Shown here piece after piece: positions 1 to 9,085 of a DNA stretch of 21,880 nucleotides. This DNA comes from a virus: positions 1 to 21,880 of IMG/VR virus record IMGVR_UViG_3300014839_000044; one strand, written 5' to 3'. Position 1 is the first letter of the stretch. The number at the start of each line of letters is the position of its first letter. A program made the position numbers and the translations under genes. The notes under the pieces are model-generated. The model had not been told where the DNA came from. It saw only the letters and a program-made list of their open reading frames with translations, and ran no database searches.

Positions 1-59
1 ACCAAGAGGTCCAGGATGGCTACGGTGTAGATGATGTAGTCGAAGATCTTGTCGCCCAT
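1..59 (-). CDS. 5' fragment of a minus-strand gene, hydrophobic N-terminus
   Basis: On the minus strand an ATG at 59-57 follows AAAGGAG about seven bases upstream, a strong ribosome site. The open frame runs off the left edge. The visible protein begins MGDKIFDYIIYTVAILDLL, which is a hydrophobic, probably membrane-inserting start. It is divergent from the structural gene beginning at 212, so the two transcription units part here. Only 19 residues are visible and the family cannot be named. The ribosome site and open frame make it very likely that a real gene starts here. Confidence 0.6.
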   Translation of the reverse strand, partial: MGDKIFDYIIYTVAILDLL

Positions 60-211
60 GTGACTCTCCTTTGCCTATATCATAGCGTACCGCATATACG
101 ATCTCCAGTCAAGGTCCGTCTTAATCTTTCCGTTGCAAGAGGTCGAATGGCCTCAGAGCATCCTCACTCTTTGAGGGGTCGCCCTGACGGGCAACAAAAG
201 GATGGTACCAA
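60..211. promoter_or_regulatory. Divergent intergenic region
   Basis: This is the gap between the leftward gene at 59 and the rightward gene at 212. For the leftward gene there is a possible minus-strand promoter: TATGAT (plus 79-84) with TGGAGA (plus 102-107) 17 bases away. A TTGACT also lies at plus 107-112 but at poor spacing. For the rightward gene I see no convincing sigma70 boxes; a small hairpin GCCC-TGAC-GGGC at 181-192 sits just before the ribosome site AAAAGGA. The promoter reading is tentative. Confidence 0.3.
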
Positions 212-1027
212 ATGGCTCTTATCACTGAATCGCAGCAGAAGGTTTTGAATAGCATGTGCCAAGGAGCCAAGAACGTCCTCCTAGGCGATCTGTTGGTTGC
301 TCTTCAGAACCAACCTACCCTGAACGCTGATGTGGTCTTTACCACAAACGGCGCAGCCGTGGCTCTCACCGCAGCCAAGAATGTTGGCTTTGTTTCCTTC
401 GTCCAGGCAGCCCCAGATGTCGCCGCTCAGGGTGGCTCGATTTACGTGCTCTGCACGGATCAGCACTACTCCAGTCAACTAGGCCTTAGCATGGTCTCGA
501 CTGGTGCGGTTCCTGCTGTCTCGGCAGTCCAGGTCGTTGGAGAGGGTCTTGCTGGTGGCGTGGCGACGATCACCCTGGTCAGCGCTGCTGGAGCTGACTA
601 CATCACCTTGACCTGCCCTGGAATCTCGACTGCAGTTGTGATTACTGCTGGCACCAACGGTGCGAACCTGTTCACTGTGGCCGGTGGAGATGCTACTGCT
701 GCCAGCAATTTGGCCCTTTGCATCAACAAAACCACTGCAGCCGCTGGCTACGTTGCTGAGTTCGTGGCCTTCTACGCAGCCAATGGTGTCATGCCCTTCA
801 CCGCTCTCGCGATTGGTACCTGCGTCGTCCTGGTCGCCAATTACGCCGGCTCGACCATCAAGTCGCATAACGCCACGAAGGAAACGATCGTCACTGACGT
901 TCTCAACACAGTCGACGTTGCTCGAACGATGCAGCCCGGCGTTGTCCTTCAGTTCGCAGTTGGCGTGACGGCTACTGTGCCCGCCACTGGCAACGAGCTG
1001 AAGCTAGCCCTTCGCCTGCAGCGGTAA
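212..1027 (+). CDS. Putative virion structural protein A
   Basis: 271 residues, rich in Ala, Val, Thr and Gly, with no charged clusters or signal peptide. This is typical of beta-rich virion or decoration proteins. AAAAGGA precedes the ATG by about nine bases; another ATG at 202 is out of frame. It begins MALITESQQKVLNSM and has LLGDLLVAL at about residues 23-31. The next gene has the same pattern (MAALTSAQVAFLN, then MLLGDNVSAL), so the two may be related. It opens the structural run and is followed by a terminator-like hairpin. I do not recognise a named family. Capsid decoration, fibre or other virion surface protein are all possible. Confidence 0.6.
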   Translation: MALITESQQKVLNSMCQGAKNVLLGDLLVALQNQPTLNADVVFTTNGAAVALTAAKNVGFVSFVQAAPDVAAQGGSIYVLCTDQHYSSQLGLSMVSTGAVPAVSAVQVVGEGLAGGVATITLVSAAGADYITLTCPGISTAVVITAGTNGANLFTVAGGDATAASNLALCINKTTAAAGYVAEFVAFYAANGVMPFTALAIGTCVVLVANYAGSTIKSHNATKETIVTDVLNTVDVARTMQPGVVLQFAVGVTATVPATGNELKLALRLQR

Positions 1028-1047
1028 TCAGTCTCAGTAGTCAATTC

Positions 1048-1084
1048 GCAAGCCCCTGGAGCAATCTGGGGGCTTGCTGTATTT
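1048..1084 (+). terminator. Rho-independent terminator-like hairpin
   Basis: GCAAGCCCC at 1048-1056 pairs perfectly with GGGGCTTGC at 1069-1077 (9 bp), with a 12-base loop. The following TGTATTT is only a weak T-tract. It sits between two structural genes, so it may partly attenuate read-through rather than end the operon. Confidence 0.6.
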
Positions 1085-1136
1085 GGGAGGCAATCTTCTG
1101 TAGTGACAACAAACCAATTTCCAACGAGGTCTTAAC

Positions 1137-1847
1137 ATGGCGGCTCTCACTTCTGCTCAGGTAGCATTTCTTAATCAGGCTGTGGGGGCATTGAGTTATC
1201 CGTACGCTTGGTACCAGGATGCTGGCCCGGGTGTTCACTCCATGTTGCTCGGCGATAACGTCTCGGCTCTAGAGACTACCGTAGCTAGTTTGTCCACTGG
1301 CACCGGTTTGAAGTTTAGTGCGGTAAATACCGCTCTGGCCGCTGCCAATGCATCGATTGCTGTCAACAGCCAGAAGATCACCGGCATGCTGGATGGTGTT
1401 GCTACCAGTGATGCAGCAACCAAAGGCCAAGTTGATTTGGTATTTGCAGCCTGTGCAGTTCGTAGGGGTCAAACAATTACCTTGGCGGATTGTCAAGCAG
1501 CCGCCAACGGCGTCAAGACCCTGGCCAGAACCACCGTGCTACCTGCCGATGCTCGGATTATCACAGCTCTCTACTCCCTGACCTATTTCGACAATGCGGG
1601 GGATACCGGAGTTATCAGTCTAGTCTCTGGTGGCACCACAGTAAATGGCCTTCTGAACCTGACTGATGTATCCACTGGGGGCAGCGGTGGCTCGGCGACA
1701 AAGATCGCATGCACTGGAGCCCAGGTTATTCCGTGGTTGTCCTTCTCGGGCCAGACAATTACCACTACACTCACCAGTGACGTGGACCTGAATACTCTGG
1801 ACAAAGGATCTTTCTCTCTAGATATCTTCTATGTGGTCCTAGCATAA
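1137..1847 (+). CDS. Putative virion structural protein B
   Basis: 236 residues with no signal peptide. The start ATG follows GAGG about eight bases upstream. The N-terminus (MAALTSAQVAFLN, later MLLGDNVSAL) echoes the upstream gene product, which suggests an old duplication or a shared particle-binding segment. The C-terminal half has alternating hydrophobic and Thr/Ser/Gly stretches (ISLVSGGTTVNGLLNL, ending SLDIFYVVLA), consistent with a beta-sandwich decoration or fibre protein. The gene ends 14 bases before the next start. The family is not recognised; the structural role is inferred from position and composition. Confidence 0.58.
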   Translation: MAALTSAQVAFLNQAVGALSYPYAWYQDAGPGVHSMLLGDNVSALETTVASLSTGTGLKFSAVNTALAAANASIAVNSQKITGMLDGVATSDAATKGQVDLVFAACAVRRGQTITLADCQAAANGVKTLARTTVLPADARIITALYSLTYFDNAGDTGVISLVSGGTTVNGLLNLTDVSTGGSGGSATKIACTGAQVIPWLSFSGQTITTTLTSDVDLNTLDKGSFSLDIFYVVLA

Positions 1848-1861
1848 TCCCGGGGTGCTAG

Positions 1862-4654
1862 ATGGCTAGCTTCGGAAGAATTATCATTTCGTTCCAGCGT
1901 AGGGACATCAAATCGTCTCTACCTGAGGACGACATTGATGCCCTGAGGGTCCAGACACAAAACAACGAGCATGCAGCCCAAGCCTGGAGATCGTGGGCTG
2001 AGGAGCACGGCTCCGTTGTGGAGTTGACTGGTGACTCTGGCGTCCTGGAGATTGACGCAGAGCATCTCGATGAACTTCCCGGCATCCTCCTGCAGTACAA
2101 GGAGTGCGTCGACTGCGTCGTCTCTGTGGGCGTTGGGATGAAGCTCTCCGAGGCCCAGAAGGCCCTGAGGGTAGCTAGGCACAAAGCCGAAGGTGGCATC
2201 GTCCTATATACACCTGAAGTCGATGATGAGCTGGAAGAGATGAACAAGGAGAAGGACCCCAAGGACAACATCGATAAAATCACAGAGCAGTTCCTGAACA
2301 AAGCCGATCCTGCCCTGAATCAAGGTGAAGGTGCCGGCATCTCTGGTCAGTCCACACCTGCAGTCCCTTCTGTAGCCAAGCCCAAGCCTGAGGGCTCTGA
2401 GCATTCCGAGGGCGAGCGGATGAATTTGATGCTCGAGGAAGCCCCAGGGCAGCCCGAACAAACCAATGCTTCTGCCGACCTCGAAGACAAGATGCACGAG
2501 ATGGCCCAGGCTCAGGACGAGCAGGAACAACAGCAGCCAGAGCAGGCCAGCTCAGGAAATGCCATCAAGGCCCAGGTGGTGCAGGTTCTACAACAGGTGA
2601 GGCAAGCCGCTCCCATCCTAGAGCAGATGGCACAGTCGTCCCCTGAGGTCTATGAAGCCGTCATGAACATGACCAGGGCTGTCATCTCTATGGCCAGGGA
2701 GCTGCCTTCTGATACCACTGAAGGCGCTGGAATGCACAGCGTGGCTGAGATCGATGCGGCTGCTGGCTTATCCAAGGCTGAAGAAGACTTCATCATCAAG
2801 GCCGAGGCACTGCTAAAGGCGGGCGAATTTCGCGAGGCGGGATTTCGACACAAGACAACCGGCCAAATCGTAGGCACAGGGCCATTTCATGATGTAGAGC
2901 AGTTGCCCAATGGCGTCATTGATGCGGAAAACTGGGACGATGGATTTGTCGATCACCAGGGCAAGTTTTACACCCGGATGGAGGCCGCCAACAAGCTCAA
3001 GTTAAAGGCTCCCCCGCCTGAAGTAATGAAGGTGTACGGTGGTGATGCCCCTCCTGAGATTCTGAATGGCCTGGAGTCTTCCAGGTACTTCGGCGAGAAA
3101 CAAAATCCCACTGTAGGCAGCCACCTATTAGAAACAGATGGAGGCCTTGATCTATCTGACCCTAGGGTGCTAAATCGGTTGCGGACGAATTGGGGTAAAT
3201 ACAATCAGAAGTATGCGAAGAGCGAGGCAAACGTACCTTATGGATGGTGGCTCTCCCCTGAAGGTGAATTAACTGAAGTGGATACCGGTGGGCATTTGGA
3301 TAGTGCCCTTCAAATCCTGCGCCAGAAGTACAAGCGCAAGGTAGAACCCCATATGGGTTACAAGCATTTGCATGATGCAGGATATGTTCGACTTGTTCAT
3401 GGTGGGGACGAACTAGGTCTGGATACAAACAAGCCTATCACGGACCAGCAGACCGTGAGTCTATCCAAGTTGTACGGGCATCATGGTATGGGTCATGTTA
3501 CTGTGGACTGCCCCGGTATTGGGACTAAGGATTTCCACAATGAGAACTGGGGTCGAATCAAGAATGAAGTAAATAGGCAGATCTCCGAAGAGAGCGGCGC
3601 GACTACAGCTAAGCTGAGGAGAAGCGAGCTAGAGAAGGGCGACCTGATTCCCCTGAACCCCCCGGCCCCGACTGGCAAGAAGTTCAGGTCTAACGCTAAG
3701 GTGTATGAGGCCCGTCCCGATTTCTGGGAGAAGAGGCTTCAGGGTAAAGCCGATGTTGGCCCGCAGGCCCGGCCTGTTGTCCCGGGTATTGGAACAAATA
3801 CAGAGGATATCTTTGATTACTCACATCACCTTCCTCAGGAGATGCGAGATCAGGGATATACCATGTCTATTAAGTCTCACAATGACGGGTCTACTACTCC
3901 ATTCACAACGGCCACCTTGCACCATGGCGACTCTCCTATCGCTACAAAGTGGGCTTACTCCGGGGTCGGAGCAAACGACATCAACCCTGGCTCTACTGAT
4001 GTGAAGGTTCAGGGGCATCAAGTTCCAGAAGAAGCCATGCTTTCTGCCCTTCGGGCGCATGTGCCACATATGCATTATCTCGCAGGCAAGAAACATGTAG
4101 ACCAGCAGCAGGCAGATGAAGAGGAAGCCCCAGAAGTTGTACCTGGAGAAAAGCCAGAAGCTAAGGTAATCCCGTTCCCAGTGAGGAAAGCCGAGCTGCA
4201 GCTTGAGGACCTGACTGGCGGGCTGTCGGAAGGAAAGAAGCTCTCAGACTTCAACCCCAAGGCTATCGCCAAGGGCGTCCTGGTCGAACTTGAGCACACC
4301 GACAAAATCGAGGTGGCCGTCAAAATCGCCATGGACCACCTCACGGAAGACCCGAAGTATTATGAGAAGCTGGCTGTAATGGAGGGCGAGAACAAGGAGC
4401 CTATGGAGAAGAAAGCTCTTTCTGCAGCTCCTGGAATCGGCAGGCTCCCCAAGGCTGGAGCTAAGACGACCAGGGAGCACCTTATCCTCCCAGTGGGATC
4501 ACAAAAGGACTGTGATGCCTCTGGGACCAGAGACGTGGGCAAGATCAAGACTCAGGGGGCTGACTCGAAGGTCCATTGGAGAGAGGTCAGATCAGGCCAA
4601 ATAATGGGGCCTGAGGGGGCCCCCGTAAGTTCCCGTAATCCTACAGGCAAATAG
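1862..4654 (+). CDS. Large multidomain protein: GGDEF/mCpol-like N-terminus, DUF5661-like segment
   Basis: 930 residues. About 1-118 looks like a nucleotide-cyclase/palm domain: FGRIIISF strand, DDID at 23-26, TGDSG at 56-60 in the GGDEF-hairpin position, strand VSVGVG at 87-92, then LSEAQKAL, AR and IVLY, like the tail of GGDEF or minimal CRISPR polymerase domains. Residues 190-290 are acidic and Gln-rich, probably disordered or coiled coil. About 308-380 holds a compact segment with TGPFHDVEQLP and DGFVDHQGKFYTRMEAA. About 459-550 contains PYGWWLSPEGE and a GYVRLVHGG segment. About 780-843 resembles DUF5661 (GVLVELEHTDK, AMDHLTEDPKYYEKL). The C-terminus (857-930) has GTRDVGKIKTQG and WREVRSGQIMGPEG. 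Position suggests a virion or assembly protein; the activity of the palm-like domain is unknown. Confidence 0.7.
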   Translation: MASFGRIIISFQRRDIKSSLPEDDIDALRVQTQNNEHAAQAWRSWAEEHGSVVELTGDSGVLEIDAEHLDELPGILLQYKECVDCVVSVGVGMKLSEAQKALRVARHKAEGGIVLYTPEVDDELEEMNKEKDPKDNIDKITEQFLNKADPALNQGEGAGISGQSTPAVPSVAKPKPEGSEHSEGERMNLMLEEAPGQPEQTNASADLEDKMHEMAQAQDEQEQQQPEQASSGNAIKAQVVQVLQQVRQAAPILEQMAQSSPEVYEAVMNMTRAVISMARELPSDTTEGAGMHSVAEIDAAAGLSKAEEDFIIKAEALLKAGEFREAGFRHKTTGQIVGTGPFHDVEQLPNGVIDAENWDDGFVDHQGKFYTRMEAANKLKLKAPPPEVMKVYGGDAPPEILNGLESSRYFGEKQNPTVGSHLLETDGGLDLSDPRVLNRLRTNWGKYNQKYAKSEANVPYGWWLSPEGELTEVDTGGHLDSALQILRQKYKRKVEPHMGYKHLHDAGYVRLVHGGDELGLDTNKPITDQQTVSLSKLYGHHGMGHVTVDCPGIGTKDFHNENWGRIKNEVNRQISEESGATTAKLRRSELEKGDLIPLNPPAPTGKKFRSNAKVYEARPDFWEKRLQGKADVGPQARPVVPGIGTNTEDIFDYSHHLPQEMRDQGYTMSIKSHNDGSTTPFTTATLHHGDSPIATKWAYSGVGANDINPGSTDVKVQGHQVPEEAMLSALRAHVPHMHYLAGKKHVDQQQADEEEAPEVVPGEKPEAKVIPFPVRKAELQLEDLTGGLSEGKKLSDFNPKAIAKGVLVELEHTDKIEVAVKIAMDHLTEDPKYYEKLAVMEGENKEPMEKKALSAAPGIGRLPKAGAKTTREHLILPVGSQKDCDASGTRDVGKIKTQGADSKVHWREVRSGQIMGPEGAPVSSRNPTGK

Positions 4655-4686
4655 GGGGCGGACTTGCAACGGTTACACCTTCAGTT

Positions 4687-5532
4687 ATGTGGAGGCGCCA
4701 AACGATCTGGATTAATCTAGACGTATCCTCCTTAATCTCCGTGGCCGGCGGCCTCAAGTCTGCCATGGAGAAGGCCGTTAAGGAGCAAGTCGCCCTTTTG
4801 GTCGCCCAGACCCGAGGACACATTACAGAGGAAGTCAACAAGCGTCTCCACACGAGACGTGCGATGTACATCGAGAACCTCAGCCACTTTCAAGATGGAG
4901 ACGTGTGGGTTATCTCCCTAGCTGCGAAGGCAGTGTGGATCGAAGAGGGAATGCCTGAACATAGTATGCTGGATGACTTATTGAAGAGCAAGAACGTCAA
5001 GAGGGCAAAAGACGGTTCGGCCTATACGGTTGTCCCCTTCGAATTGAACAAGGGTCCAACCCAATTAACTCCCGCCCAGCAGACCCTGACCGATACCCTG
5101 AAATCGGTGATGAAGCAGAAGGGCATCCCCTACGGCAAGCTTGAGATGGATGCTGGTGGTAGCGCCAAGACTGGCCTATTGCACAAGTTCGACATCATGG
5201 ATGCCCCAATGAAGACTCAGGGGCCTTGGGGTGGGTCGAGCTTGGGTCATGGTGCTGTCGGTGAGGTTCAGCAGGGACCGACCGGTATCCCTTTTCTGCA
5301 GGGTGTGAACGTCTACCAGAGGCAGGTGACCGATGCTGCTGGCCAGAAGCACGTCAAGAAGTCCATTGTGACATTCAGGGTGGCCAGCTCGAAGCATCGT
5401 GGGCAGGGGCGTTGGGAACACCCAGGACTCGAGCCCTGCAACTTCTTCGAGGAAGCTAGGGAATGGGCGAACGAACAGTGGGATAAAGAAATATGCCCAG
5501 CCATACTGGATTCTATCTTGTCCCAGGTCTAG
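4687..5532 (+). CDS. HK97-gp10-like tail component / neck protein
   Basis: 281 residues. The C-terminal third carries the pattern typical of HK97 gp10-like tail completion proteins: a strand ending TFRVASS, then GRWEHPGLEPCNFFEEA, then a helix to the end. In that family the protein joins head and tail, which fits its place upstream of the sheath and tube. The start is uncertain. ATG 4687 has no ribosome site in front of it, whereas GGAGG at 4691-4695 lies nine bases before an in-frame ATC at 4705. The stop codon overlaps the stop of the convergent minus-strand gene in the shared CTAG at 5529-5532. Confidence 0.62.
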   Translation: MWRRQTIWINLDVSSLISVAGGLKSAMEKAVKEQVALLVAQTRGHITEEVNKRLHTRRAMYIENLSHFQDGDVWVISLAAKAVWIEEGMPEHSMLDDLLKSKNVKRAKDGSAYTVVPFELNKGPTQLTPAQQTLTDTLKSVMKQKGIPYGKLEMDAGGSAKTGLLHKFDIMDAPMKTQGPWGGSSLGHGAVGEVQQGPTGIPFLQGVNVYQRQVTDAAGQKHVKKSIVTFRVASSKHRGQGRWEHPGLEPCNFFEEAREWANEQWDKEICPAILDSILSQV

Positions 5533-5894
5533 TATTCCTCGTCATCCATAGGCATCCCGCATTCTTCACATTCGCAATCCTCATCCTCGTCGTCGTCTCC
5601 ATTTTCCTTCTTGAGCATGCCCATAGTGGTCGCTGTAATATCCATGAGGTCGGCTAAGCTCGCCTTGTCGTCGGGATGCTCCTTGTCGAATTCCTCTGCA
5701 ATCTTTCCTAGCACAGCCATCAGTGTAGTTGAACTCTTTTTCAGCCAGTCTGCTCGGTAACCTCCCGGCCTGCGTCCCTGCTGTAGAGAACGATGCATCT
5801 CGATGCGTAGCTCTGCTCCATGCTGGAGCTTGGCTAGGCGGATATTGGCGAAGCGGCAGAATACCCCCACGGTCTCTTGGATCTGTTTGTTCAT
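5529..5894 (-). CDS. Isolated minus-strand protein with acidic, Cys-containing C-terminus
   Basis: 121 residues. AAGGAG lies six bases before the ATG at 5894, and a sigma70-like promoter sits about 40 bases upstream, so this is a real gene opposing the structural operon. Residues 1-85 are helical, with GRRPGGYRADW near 40 and KIAEEFDKE then SLADLMDI near 63-88. The EExxxE...D..D spacing faintly recalls MazG-like nucleotide hydrolases, but this is weak. The C-terminus is strongly acidic (DDDEDEDCECEECGMPMDDEEY without a run of basic residues) with a CxCxxC cluster that could hold metal. The family is not recognised. Confidence 0.65.
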   Translation of the reverse strand: MNKQIQETVGVFCRFANIRLAKLQHGAELRIEMHRSLQQGRRPGGYRADWLKKSSTTLMAVLGKIAEEFDKEHPDDKASLADLMDITATTMGMLKKENGDDDEDEDCECEECGMPMDDEEY

Positions 5895-5934
5895 GATGGT
5901 CTCCTTACAAAGAAGATTGGGCTGAGATCCATGC

Positions 5935-5963
5935 GCTATAGGGTAGTGGGGGGCGATTGTCTA
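5935..5963 (-). promoter_or_regulatory. Sigma70-type promoter for the minus-strand gene at 5894
   Basis: Read on the minus strand: -35 TAGACA (plus 5958-5963), a 17-base spacer, and -10 TATAGC (plus 5935-5940). The predicted transcript starts near 5928 and leaves a leader of about 34 bases that contains AAGGAG. The TATAG -10 core is also used at 17138. Confidence 0.5.
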
Positions 5964-6064
5964 TGTCCAAAGAAATCAAAATATGTATAGACTGTACTTT
6001 TGGGCTATGCCCACGATAGGGTAGATATATTAGAGGCGGCAATCTTGTACCTAAAGGAACGGTC

Positions 6065-7042
6065 ATGAGTGAAATTTGTGGGGTATTTCAGGGAGACCTG
6101 ATTATTAGATCTGCCCTAGTCGAGGGCATAGCTGACCTGCGTCGACATCCTGAACTAATCAAGTTCATCTTCGCCTCGTTGGCTCAAGACGAATTGACCA
6201 AGGCCGTCTACGGCCAGAAGGAAATCGACCAAGCGGCAAAGTGGTTCAGGGCCACTGATTTTCCTGTCTTCATGTCCACCCGTCTGGACAAGCCGAAGTT
6301 CCCCTGCGTCAGCATCAGTCTAGTGGAGTCCAGCGAAGCAGACAATACCCTATCGGACACACACTATCAGCCTCAGGAAGACAACGCCGATGAATGGCCT
6401 GCCCTCACTAATAGGTTCTCCCCTACGAGCTACACGTCATCCACTGGAGTCATGGTAATCCCAGATGCTGTTACAGCCGAACTCATCTTAGCGACGGGAA
6501 TGGTCGTCATTGACGACTTCGGTGTTTCGCACATTATCCAGGATGTCTATGATCGAAGCACGATAGTTCTACCCATCGGGACGGTGGCCAGCTTCACTCA
6601 TGCCGTCATCAAAGGCGCTCCCCCGAGTCGGATTATCACGCTTGAGTCCTGTACTATGACAGAGAGCTATCAGATTGGATGTCACGTCCAGGGAGAAGCA
6701 GTATACCTCACCTATTTGCATTCCATCATCTCGTTCATCCTCTTGCGCTACAGGGAGACTCTTCTTGAGGCCCGTGGATTTGAGTGCTCCTCTATTAACA
6801 GCGCTGACTTCAGGCGCAACGATTACTTTGAGTCAGAGAATGTCTTCAGTAGACACATCGTCCTGAAGGGTAAAGTGCGGCAGACTTGGCCCAAGCTAAT
6901 CACCTCCAAGATCACTGGTGTGGCTTCTGTTCCTGTATTTAGTGCCGTGGGAGACGAAGTGTCTGCCCCTGAGCCTGTCATCGATGTCGATTCTGAAGAC
7001 GCTTGGCTGCTCGAAAGTGACGGCATAGGCATCAAGCCGTAG
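6065..7042 (+). CDS. Putative tail completion / virion structural protein
   Basis: 325 residues. The ATG follows AAAGGAAC at close spacing. There is no signal peptide or membrane segment. The mid-region has KFPCVSISLVESSEADNTL, and the C-terminal half has alternating strands ending FRRNDYFESENVFSRHIVLKG, then an acidic tail. The mixed alpha/beta protein between a gp10-like gene and the sheath fits a tail terminator or connector protein, but no signature residues settle this. The intergenic DNA in front (5895-6064) is AT-rich, with TATAGA and TATATT motifs but no clean -35 box. The stop is followed at once by the AGGAG of an inserted HNH gene. Confidence 0.55.
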   Translation: MSEICGVFQGDLIIRSALVEGIADLRRHPELIKFIFASLAQDELTKAVYGQKEIDQAAKWFRATDFPVFMSTRLDKPKFPCVSISLVESSEADNTLSDTHYQPQEDNADEWPALTNRFSPTSYTSSTGVMVIPDAVTAELILATGMVVIDDFGVSHIIQDVYDRSTIVLPIGTVASFTHAVIKGAPPSRIITLESCTMTESYQIGCHVQGEAVYLTYLHSIISFILLRYRETLLEARGFECSSINSADFRRNDYFESENVFSRHIVLKGKVRQTWPKLITSKITGVASVPVFSAVGDEVSAPEPVIDVDSEDAWLLESDGIGIKP

Positions 7043-7050
7043 GAGTGGTG

Positions 7051-7596
7051 ATGCCGTACGCTGATCCTAAAAGAAATAGGGAGTATCATGAGCGTTACAG
7101 GAGTGACCACAGGGACAAACTTAAGGCCTACGCCAAAGACTGGAACAAGAAAAACAGAGACCGTGTTAGGGGCGCAAAAAAGGTCTATTATCATGGACAT
7201 CTGAAGGAGATGAGATTGAGAGCATCAGAGAATTACAGAGATCATAAACAGGGGAGAAAAACCTATCGCCAGTCGATTAGCGGCAAATGGACCATCTATC
7301 GGGCTAACGCAAAATCAAAGGGACGCTCTTTTTCTCTAGCCAAGGCTGAATTCGATGAGCTTGTGTCTGGTATGTGTGTCTATTGTGGTCGATCTGGAGG
7401 CGGAATAGACCGTGTGAATAGCGGAATAGGATATGAGCCGGGTAATTGCGTGTCTTGTTGTGCTGTATGCAATAGGGCTAAGCGGGATATGCCATTGGAG
7501 GATTTTATGGCATGGATCGATACGTTGGTGTCGTACAGGCTTGTTGTCCGGCAACAATCTTCATTGCATGCTCCCGCAGACACCGGAACCAGATAA
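7051..7596 (+). CDS. HNH homing-type endonuclease (intact)
   Basis: 181 residues from ATG 7051, chosen because AGGAG at 7041-7045 is five bases upstream; GTG codons at 7045 and 7048 are in frame but overlap that site. The N-terminus MPYADPKRNREYHERY and the basic helical region are typical of free-standing phage HNH proteins. The nuclease core begins near residue 109: CVYCG, then GGGIDRVNS, GYEPGNCVSCC and VCNRAKRDM, the zinc-binding and catalytic pattern of the family. It cuts DNA, probably to spread the gene into phages that lack it. It lies between two structural genes and is more AT-rich than both, which suggests recent insertion. Its core closely resembles the relic at 14563-14835. Confidence 0.88.
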   Translation: MPYADPKRNREYHERYRSDHRDKLKAYAKDWNKKNRDRVRGAKKVYYHGHLKEMRLRASENYRDHKQGRKTYRQSISGKWTIYRANAKSKGRSFSLAKAEFDELVSGMCVYCGRSGGGIDRVNSGIGYEPGNCVSCCAVCNRAKRDMPLEDFMAWIDTLVSYRLVVRQQSSLHAPADTGTR

Positions 7597-9085
7597 GGAG
7601 ACTACTTCCATTTCGGATCACCCTCTCTTTTCCGGGGAGTCTTCGGTCTGTCTTGTCTCAGCAGATAATCCACGCTTCCCTGTGGAGGTCCCCGGTGGCC
7701 ACGAAGGCTTGGGTGTTCACCTCAAGGGCCTGGGCCTCAAGGCATTCCCTACTGAAGGTCGCTACGAGACCCCAGAGAAAAGCTACATCGTCCACGGCCC
7801 CACTAGGGAGCAGGCCTACGATATCGGCCGGCGTCTCGGTCAGGAGTCCGTAGTCTATTCTCAGGGAGGCAATCCTGAGATGTTGTACTGCAACGGACCC
7901 AAGGCGGGGCGATTCCATCCTGCCATGCGTAAGCCTGACGGCTCCCTGGACTACGAGGTATTCGATAAGCCTCCTGAGGATTACTATACTAGATTTGACC
8001 CACATGGCTATCTCAGACTGAAATTCGATTGGGATCAGCTTCATTCAGCCAATCTCCTCGAGCCTCACGCTTCTAGCGCCCTGATGTCGAGGGCCCAACA
8101 TGAAGTGAAGAAGAATGAATGCACTGTGGGACAGCTTTTGGGCAAGGTAGCCCAGGTCCTCAAGAAGTCCCTTGAGCTGGAACAACCACCAGCTCCCTTC
8201 CCTCATGCATACCCCTGGGGTAATTCAAGCGGCCACCACTGCATGCACCACAGCTCTCAGGGTGTACTCCTTCATAATACCTTGCAGAAGGCTCAAGAAG
8301 ACGACATACACGCCCACATCAATCGTGACTCTCCAGAGCATCAGCAGAACAATGCACCTGAGAGCAGCTACGCCCAGACTGCAGTTCCCTTTGGTTCAGT
8401 GAAGCCCGATAGAGCAGAGGACCTACACCACTATCCCCTGCAGGGGAAGAGTGGCCAAGTTGATCAGGTCGTCCGTGACTATGGCTTCCAGGTCGATCCT
8501 GTCGGCGCAGGCCACGGGCGGCCTGATCTTGATTGCAAGAATTATGACTCCAAGTGGCTGCCAGTTCATGGTAGCCCAGATGCAAACCCAGCGGCAGCCG
8601 AATACATGGACTCGTGGCGCAAGATGCACGAGCTGTCCCATGCACTCACCGAGCCCGACATCGACAAGGTGTATGGAGAAGGCAGGCGAGCTGGTGAACT
8701 CGGCAAACACCGCACCACAAATGAAGCTCTACGGGCAGTACACTGGGAGTGGCTTGCCGCCCACAAGCAGCGTGAGCTAGTCCGTCAGATGGGAGTCCAC
8801 ATCCCTGACGAGACCTTCAACAAAGAGCTGAACACCTTGATGCACGATGCAGTTCATCGTACACTGACTGGCAATGTAGTGGAGCCCAGCAGCCAGGGCT
8901 TCGCCCCATACTCACATCAAATTCCACTAGAGACATCCTTGAGTATGGTGCGCGAAGGCGCCCAGAATATGGGCCTCAAGGGTGTACACGATCTCAATAA
9001 GAGTGAGGTCGAATATACTCTAGAGGAGGTCCGTTTGATTGTAGTTAGTAGGATCCGTGAGGTTTTGAAAAAACATGGATTCTAA
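7568..9085 (+). CDS. Large HExxH metalloprotease-like protein of the structural operon
   Basis: 505 residues if it starts at ATG 7568, inside the end of the HNH gene and without a ribosome site. AAGGAG at 7595-7600 lies nine bases before an in-frame ATT at 7610, which would give 491 residues. An N-terminal segment (KSYIVHGPTREQAYDIGRRL, QESVVYSQGG, MLYCNGPKAGRFHP) looks like a conserved phage domain. A central linker is His/Gln-rich. The C-terminal part has HELSH at 354-358, followed by VYGEGRRAGELG, RAVHWEWLAAHKQREL and NTLMHDAVHRTLTGN. HELSH fits the HExxH zinc-peptidase signature. A role in particle maturation or host entry is inference. The stop overlaps the next HNH start by 11 bases. 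Confidence 0.68.
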   Translation: MLPQTPEPDKETTSISDHPLFSGESSVCLVSADNPRFPVEVPGGHEGLGVHLKGLGLKAFPTEGRYETPEKSYIVHGPTREQAYDIGRRLGQESVVYSQGGNPEMLYCNGPKAGRFHPAMRKPDGSLDYEVFDKPPEDYYTRFDPHGYLRLKFDWDQLHSANLLEPHASSALMSRAQHEVKKNECTVGQLLGKVAQVLKKSLELEQPPAPFPHAYPWGNSSGHHCMHHSSQGVLLHNTLQKAQEDDIHAHINRDSPEHQQNNAPESSYAQTAVPFGSVKPDRAEDLHHYPLQGKSGQVDQVVRDYGFQVDPVGAGHGRPDLDCKNYDSKWLPVHGSPDANPAAAEYMDSWRKMHELSHALTEPDIDKVYGEGRRAGELGKHRTTNEALRAVHWEWLAAHKQRELVRQMGVHIPDETFNKELNTLMHDAVHRTLTGNVVEPSSQGFAPYSHQIPLETSLSMVREGAQNMGLKGVHDLNKSEVEYTLEEVRLIVVSRIREVLKKHGF